Below the pieces are notes generated by a model. It saw only the letters and a program-made list of their open reading frames with translations, was not told the DNA's origin and did no database searches. A DNA stretch of 64,000 nucleotides, taken from contig OY743180.1 of assembly GCA_963555705.1 (NCBI GenBank), forward strand, positions 43,990,129-44,054,128, in the 5' to 3' direction. The stretch is from Ligustrum vulgare. Taxonomy: Eukaryota; Streptophyta; Magnoliopsida; Lamiales; Oleaceae. The position numbers and the translations under genes are program-made. This document shows, piece by piece, positions 60,228-64,000 of this stretch (position 1 is the stretch's first letter; each line of letters opens with the position of its first letter).

Positions 60228-61680
60228 GAGAAGTTATGGTCTTTAGATGGCGACACGTGGTGGACTTTACACGTGTCTTCACCCTAGCTGTTGGAGGTGT
60301 AAACCAATTTCTTGGAAGTAATCATTGCTACTTCCGATAGGGGATGGGTGTCTGCCATATCTTCCATAAAGGCAACGTTTTGTCAAGCCACAGTCAACTG
60401 GGGAAAGTTAACATATTTCAGACACTATCCATTGTCCCATCACATATCCGAGGTGTTACCACAGGGCACCTCGACTTGCTATAAACCAGTTCGGATATAG
60501 AGGGTTCATGCGATGTTCCACCTCGACAGTCGACCCAAAGTAAAACCCTAAGTTCCCGCCATAGGCTAGGGCCCATTGGGCCTCTATTGGACCGCTACCG
60601 GTGATCCATTGGCTTCATTGTGGATGCGGTTTAAACACTAGTCCCTCAAATCCGATGTGGTCATTTATGGGCGGATCGAATTTTCCATAGGTTCGAAGTC
60701 ATGGTTTTGTTCTGGGGACTTTCCGTAAGTGAACAGCCACAGGATCGTATTTTTATCCTAATTTCATTATTTCCATTGTTTTATAATTAATTCGCAACCA
60801 ACTGGATGGGGATCATTGCATAGTACTACACACTTACGGGGTAGGATGCAATTCCTAGCGAGGCGCGGACTCAAGGTAAAGTCGACCTACTATTCCTATT
60901 TTCCCTTCTAGACGAATGTTGGGATATGTCGGCATGCCCTTTAGGTGGTGCATTTATGGCAAGGAGATTGTTGGCATCTATTTCCAAGAAATATGAAGGA
61001 GAGGGGGCACCTTACTGCGCGTGGAGTACACTTTGGTAGTTGAATGGTTTCTCCCTTTCCCTCTACAGTTGGCGCTTTAATTAACCCTTCCCCCAAGACA
61101 TGTGGGTTATCTAAATCAATCATGCGGCTCAAAGACCAAGGGTTTGGTACTATTGGGTTCCTTATAAAGCCTCCTTCATCCCAACTTTTCTCCTTTATCA
61201 TTTTCTTAAAATTTTCATAAAAACTCCTCTGTGAAGAATCGTATCATTCTCCCTTTTCTTCCAAGTCTTTCAACACTTCTCAAGGATTTTTAACCCAGCG
61301 AATCGTCTCAACCATCCAACACCTTCCATTGGCGCGTTCTTCTTTCGAGTAAATAACCTCAAATGCTCATTTTCTGCAGGTAAATTTCTTTTCCTCTGCA
61401 TGTGCGAAACTTTTTTATTTCTAATCTTCGAATGCCGGTTTGAAAACTTCGTTTTGAATTTTTGTCATCCTCTTGGTAAATCTAGACTATTTTTAAGAAA
61501 AAATGGAAAGAGTTAGGAGAACGGGTTCACAGGAACTGTTGGCAATGGCGATTCCTGTCAGAGGTTTCTGCCCATTGACTTCTTCGGTTTTTAGTTCTCG
61601 CTTAAGAGGAGGAATAGAAAATATGGCAGTATAATTAATTGGGATGATTCGATAGTGAAGAAGAAAAGAACCAGACCTAC

Positions 61681-62500
61681 ATGGCTCATCTATCATTCGA
61701 CGAGGAGGCTTCTTTGCGGGAACTCCGAAGCAAGCGAGATAGAGATTTGAGAAGAGAAGAGGCAGTGGGCTCTTCTTCTGGTAATCAGGACTTGGGTCTG
61801 AATATTAGGGCTCCATTTAGGGTACATAGGGAAGAATTAGGATTATCTGAGGAGGAAATAGCCCAGATCGAGGGTTCGGTGGACCTTGTGAACAAAGTAT
61901 CTGGGTATCACGTAGATCCTGATCCGAACCCAGAGTTCTGGGAAAGTAATGAAATTGCTTCAGAAATCCGAGGCGTTGATTTGGAAAGTGCTTCGGCGAA
62001 GTTCAGGATACCAGAAGGGGCCCAATTGGTACACCCTACACCTTCTTGCCGACCATACATTCCTCGCGCAAGCCAAGTGGCGGTTTGCTATGATGCTTTA
62101 TTATGTGGGATAAGGCTGCTCCTACACCCTTTTTTCAGGGCGCTGCTTAGGAGTTACAACCTGTGTCCCTACCAGTTAGCTCCGAACTTCTAGACTCAAG
62201 CCGTTGGCACTTGGCTGGTGTGGCAAGAGGTCAACCCCGATTACCCCATCTCTTTGCATATCATCCATACCTTATACACCTTGAAGAAATCTGTTAGAAG
62301 GGATAAGGATGTCAGGTCGGATGTTAAGGACTGGTAGTACCTGTCACCCCGAGGCTCTTACCCCCTATTATCACTGGGCATCCTACTTCTATAAAGAATT
62401 GGAGAAACCAGTGGTTCTGGGTTGTGGGGGAGTGGCAAAGCTCACCTGTGGACCCCACTCCGGAAATCATCATTCCCCGAACTCTTTCCTCCCCTCGTGA
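61681..62500 (+). pseudogene. Putative plant transposon (gypsy-type) gag-like protein, N-terminal part
   Basis: Frame 61681-62193 opens MAHLSFDEEASLRELRSKRD and reaches CYDALLCGIRLLLHPFFRAL then YNLCPYQLAPNF. This is the signature of the putative gypsy-type transposon domain (family pattern ...F..GFRLPLHPF..E.L..Y.L.P.QL.PN.W). After a TAG (62191) the same frame continues TWLVWQEVN and LYTLKK. Frame shifts then lead to NWRNQWFWVVGEWQSSPV and PEIIIPRTLSSP (62385-62490), the domain end. The family's role is unclear; it is a Gag-like protein of large plant retroelements. Stops and shifts break it. Confidence 0.65.
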
Positions 62501-62932
62501 GTCTTGTTTTTGCTTCGCGTCTTTAAGTGTTGTGTTATTTACTTCCCATTTTTGCTCCTCGCTTTTAATTTATTTTCTTAATCTGTTGGCTTATGACATG
62601 GTCCACTTTTGCCTATCTCCTCTCCAACACAGATTTTTCAGCGGTGAGGAGCCTATTTGCCTTCTGAGGTACTTTTCAGAAGGTCATTCAAAAAAAAAAA
62701 CTTTTTGTCAAGCACGGCCTTATGAGAGCCATGAGTGAGTAGAGTTTTCTTATTGTATTTATAACTTCTGTCTCGACATTCAGAGTCTCATCTTTCTTTC
62801 TTTTCTGCTAGGTTCTAAGGACTTTCATAAGATCTCTCTGAAGGGCCTTATGTCCAAGAAGATCCCTCCTGCCCTTCGCCACGGCAGCGAAGTCGAGAGA
62901 AAATAGAAAATGGTACTTGCTAACCTGCAAGT

Positions 62933-62947
62933 GGGGGGGGGGGGGGG
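62933..62947. repeat. Run of 15 guanines
   Basis: G15 inside the decayed transposon gene; length likely unstable. Confidence 0.9.
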
Positions 62948-63147
62948 TTGCAAAGGGGTATATGAAGCGTCCACTGCCCAACTTGAAGGTCATCTCCCTG
63001 CGTTATTTCCACCCCCATTTTGCTACCCATGGGCCCCCAGCGGTCAAACTTAGGAAAAGAGGCCGAACCCAAGAGGGTCACTGTAAAGGGGAAAGGGAAG
63101 AGGTCGGATCGTAGTGGCTCTAGAGGGAAAAAGACTCTAAAAATGTC

Positions 63148-64000
63148 TTGGTACCATCTTCCCTATCCGAGGATATTTCTGAGCCCATATCCGAGGATGA
63201 GCCTACCCCTTTGAAGAGGCTCAGGAGGGGCAAGGATATCAGCTCCGCACCTCCGCCACCGGAGACTCAGGACTCGGAGGATGAGCCTTCCGTGTCAATT
63301 CGTTGGTTGGGTTATGAAGTGACCCCTTCAGTGGCCGAAGATCTCAAGCAGATTAAAGTCAGTGTCCTTCCCAGGGACGTCACTTATGATCCCAGCCTGT
63401 TTGACTCCCCCAACTCCCCACCTGCCAGGGCTGCCTTGGTCACAGAGCAGTTTTGGACTAAGGGCTGGTCCATCTTTTCTTCCAGCGCCACCCCATCCCG
63501 GAAACTACTTGCTCCCAAGGCCATGAATGCTAGAGCCTTGGTCCTCATAGATGAGGTAGAATCCTCTGTGGTGGAAGTGCAGCGAGAAAAAAAGGATGCA
63601 AAGACTGCACTTCGTCATGCGGACAATATGCTAAAAGAAATTAATGATCTTAAAGATCAATTGTCCATAGCCCGAAAGTCTTCCTCAGAGGATAGGGCCC
63701 TAGCGAAGCGCTTTTAGGAGGATAATGAGAATCTAAGGCATGACCTCCAGGCCTCTGAGTCCGATGTGGTGACTCTGTACAAGAAGCTTGACGACTCCAA
63801 CCGTGCGCAGTCTATCACAGCTGAAGCTCTGGTGGAAGCAAATTCTATGAAGGGCAAACTGCCAGCCGAGGTAGCAGAAATTACCACCAAGCTGGTGGGG
63901 GAGATGGAGGCTAGGAAAAATGCTGAAGAGGATTACACCTCCCTGGAGAAACATATTGAATCCAGGATCAAAGAAGCCTTGGAGCGCACCATTACAGCTC
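63148..64000 (+). pseudogene. C-terminal coiled-coil part of the gag-like transposon protein (partial)
   Basis: Frame reading SEDISEPISEDEPTPLKRLR, VSVLPRDVTYDPSLF, ARALVLIDEVESSVVEVQRE and DLKDQLSIARKSSSEDRALA, a TAG at 63715-63717, then in the same frame EDNENLRHDLQASESDVVTL, KLVGEMEARKNAEEDYTSLE and on to the window edge. Heptad-like leucines and charged residues from about 63540 indicate a long coiled coil, as in this family's C-terminal half. One stop only; the protein is cut by the window edge. Confidence 0.65.

Larger units (their letters stand above)
59941..64000 (+). mobile_element. 5' part of a large LTR-type element with a gag-like plant transposon protein (runs off the window)
   Basis: A probable LTR start, TGTTGACCACAAAACCTGG, at 59941 is followed by a promoter-like region with CTATTTATAG and a CACGTG. 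A candidate LTR end is CTTCCA at 61328, followed by TTGGCGCGTTC, loosely like the TGGCGCC primer sites of Athila/Tat elements. A decayed putative gypsy-type transposon protein follows. The 3' half and second LTR lie outside, so the boundaries are inferred. Confidence 0.5.

Overview
This is plant nuclear DNA, almost certainly from a eudicot. It is AT-rich, the genes have GT-AG introns, and about two thirds of the window is transposable elements (Ty1/copia and other LTR retrotransposons, Helitrons, hAT elements, foldback MITEs). No rRNA, tRNA, CRISPR or operon-like structure was seen. The species cannot be fixed from the sequence. Exon joins and motif assignments were made by eye, with no database search.

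Layout. 1-8000: AT-rich repeat DNA with GT and AT microsatellites, a GC-rich triple hairpin, a 1.1 kb block of palindromic AAAGTGACA/TGTCACTTT repeats, and two exon-like pieces of an unrecognised gene on the minus strand. 8001-15464: an old, badly decayed Ty1/copia element with both LTRs. 15.5-16.5 kb: the 3' end of a second copia-type element on the minus strand. 17421-33432: a plant laccase pseudogene whose large exon is split by two LTR retrotransposons. One is a copia element at 18865-25745 with target duplication GGCAA. The other is a non-autonomous LTR element at 25966-32520 with target duplication TTTTT. Removing both restores the exon frame at the junctions, but the gene carries several stops, frameshifts and a lost copper-ligand cysteine.

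33876-36666 (minus strand): the one apparently intact host gene, an 800-residue three-exon cation/H+ exchanger of the CHX (CPA2) family, tail to tail with the laccase. 36.7-50.2 kb: a region of gene fragments and Helitrons. It holds fragments of phosphoribosylamine-glycine ligase, CDC48, a HAD-type nucleotidase, an unrecognised protein and an LRR receptor kinase. A decayed Helitron 3' end at 42889 directly abuts the 5' end of a second Helitron at 42890-50246, which carries a broken, helicase-less Rep gene.

51703-55391: a hAT element with 8-bp target duplications and a dead transposase on the minus strand, itself interrupted by a 625-bp hAT MITE with its own 8-bp duplication. 55625-56881: another hAT-like non-autonomous element carrying a foldback. 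59941-64000: the 5' part of a large LTR-type element with a gag-like putative plant transposon protein, running off the right edge. The host genes do not form a pathway; the interest of the window is its layered insertion history and captured exons.
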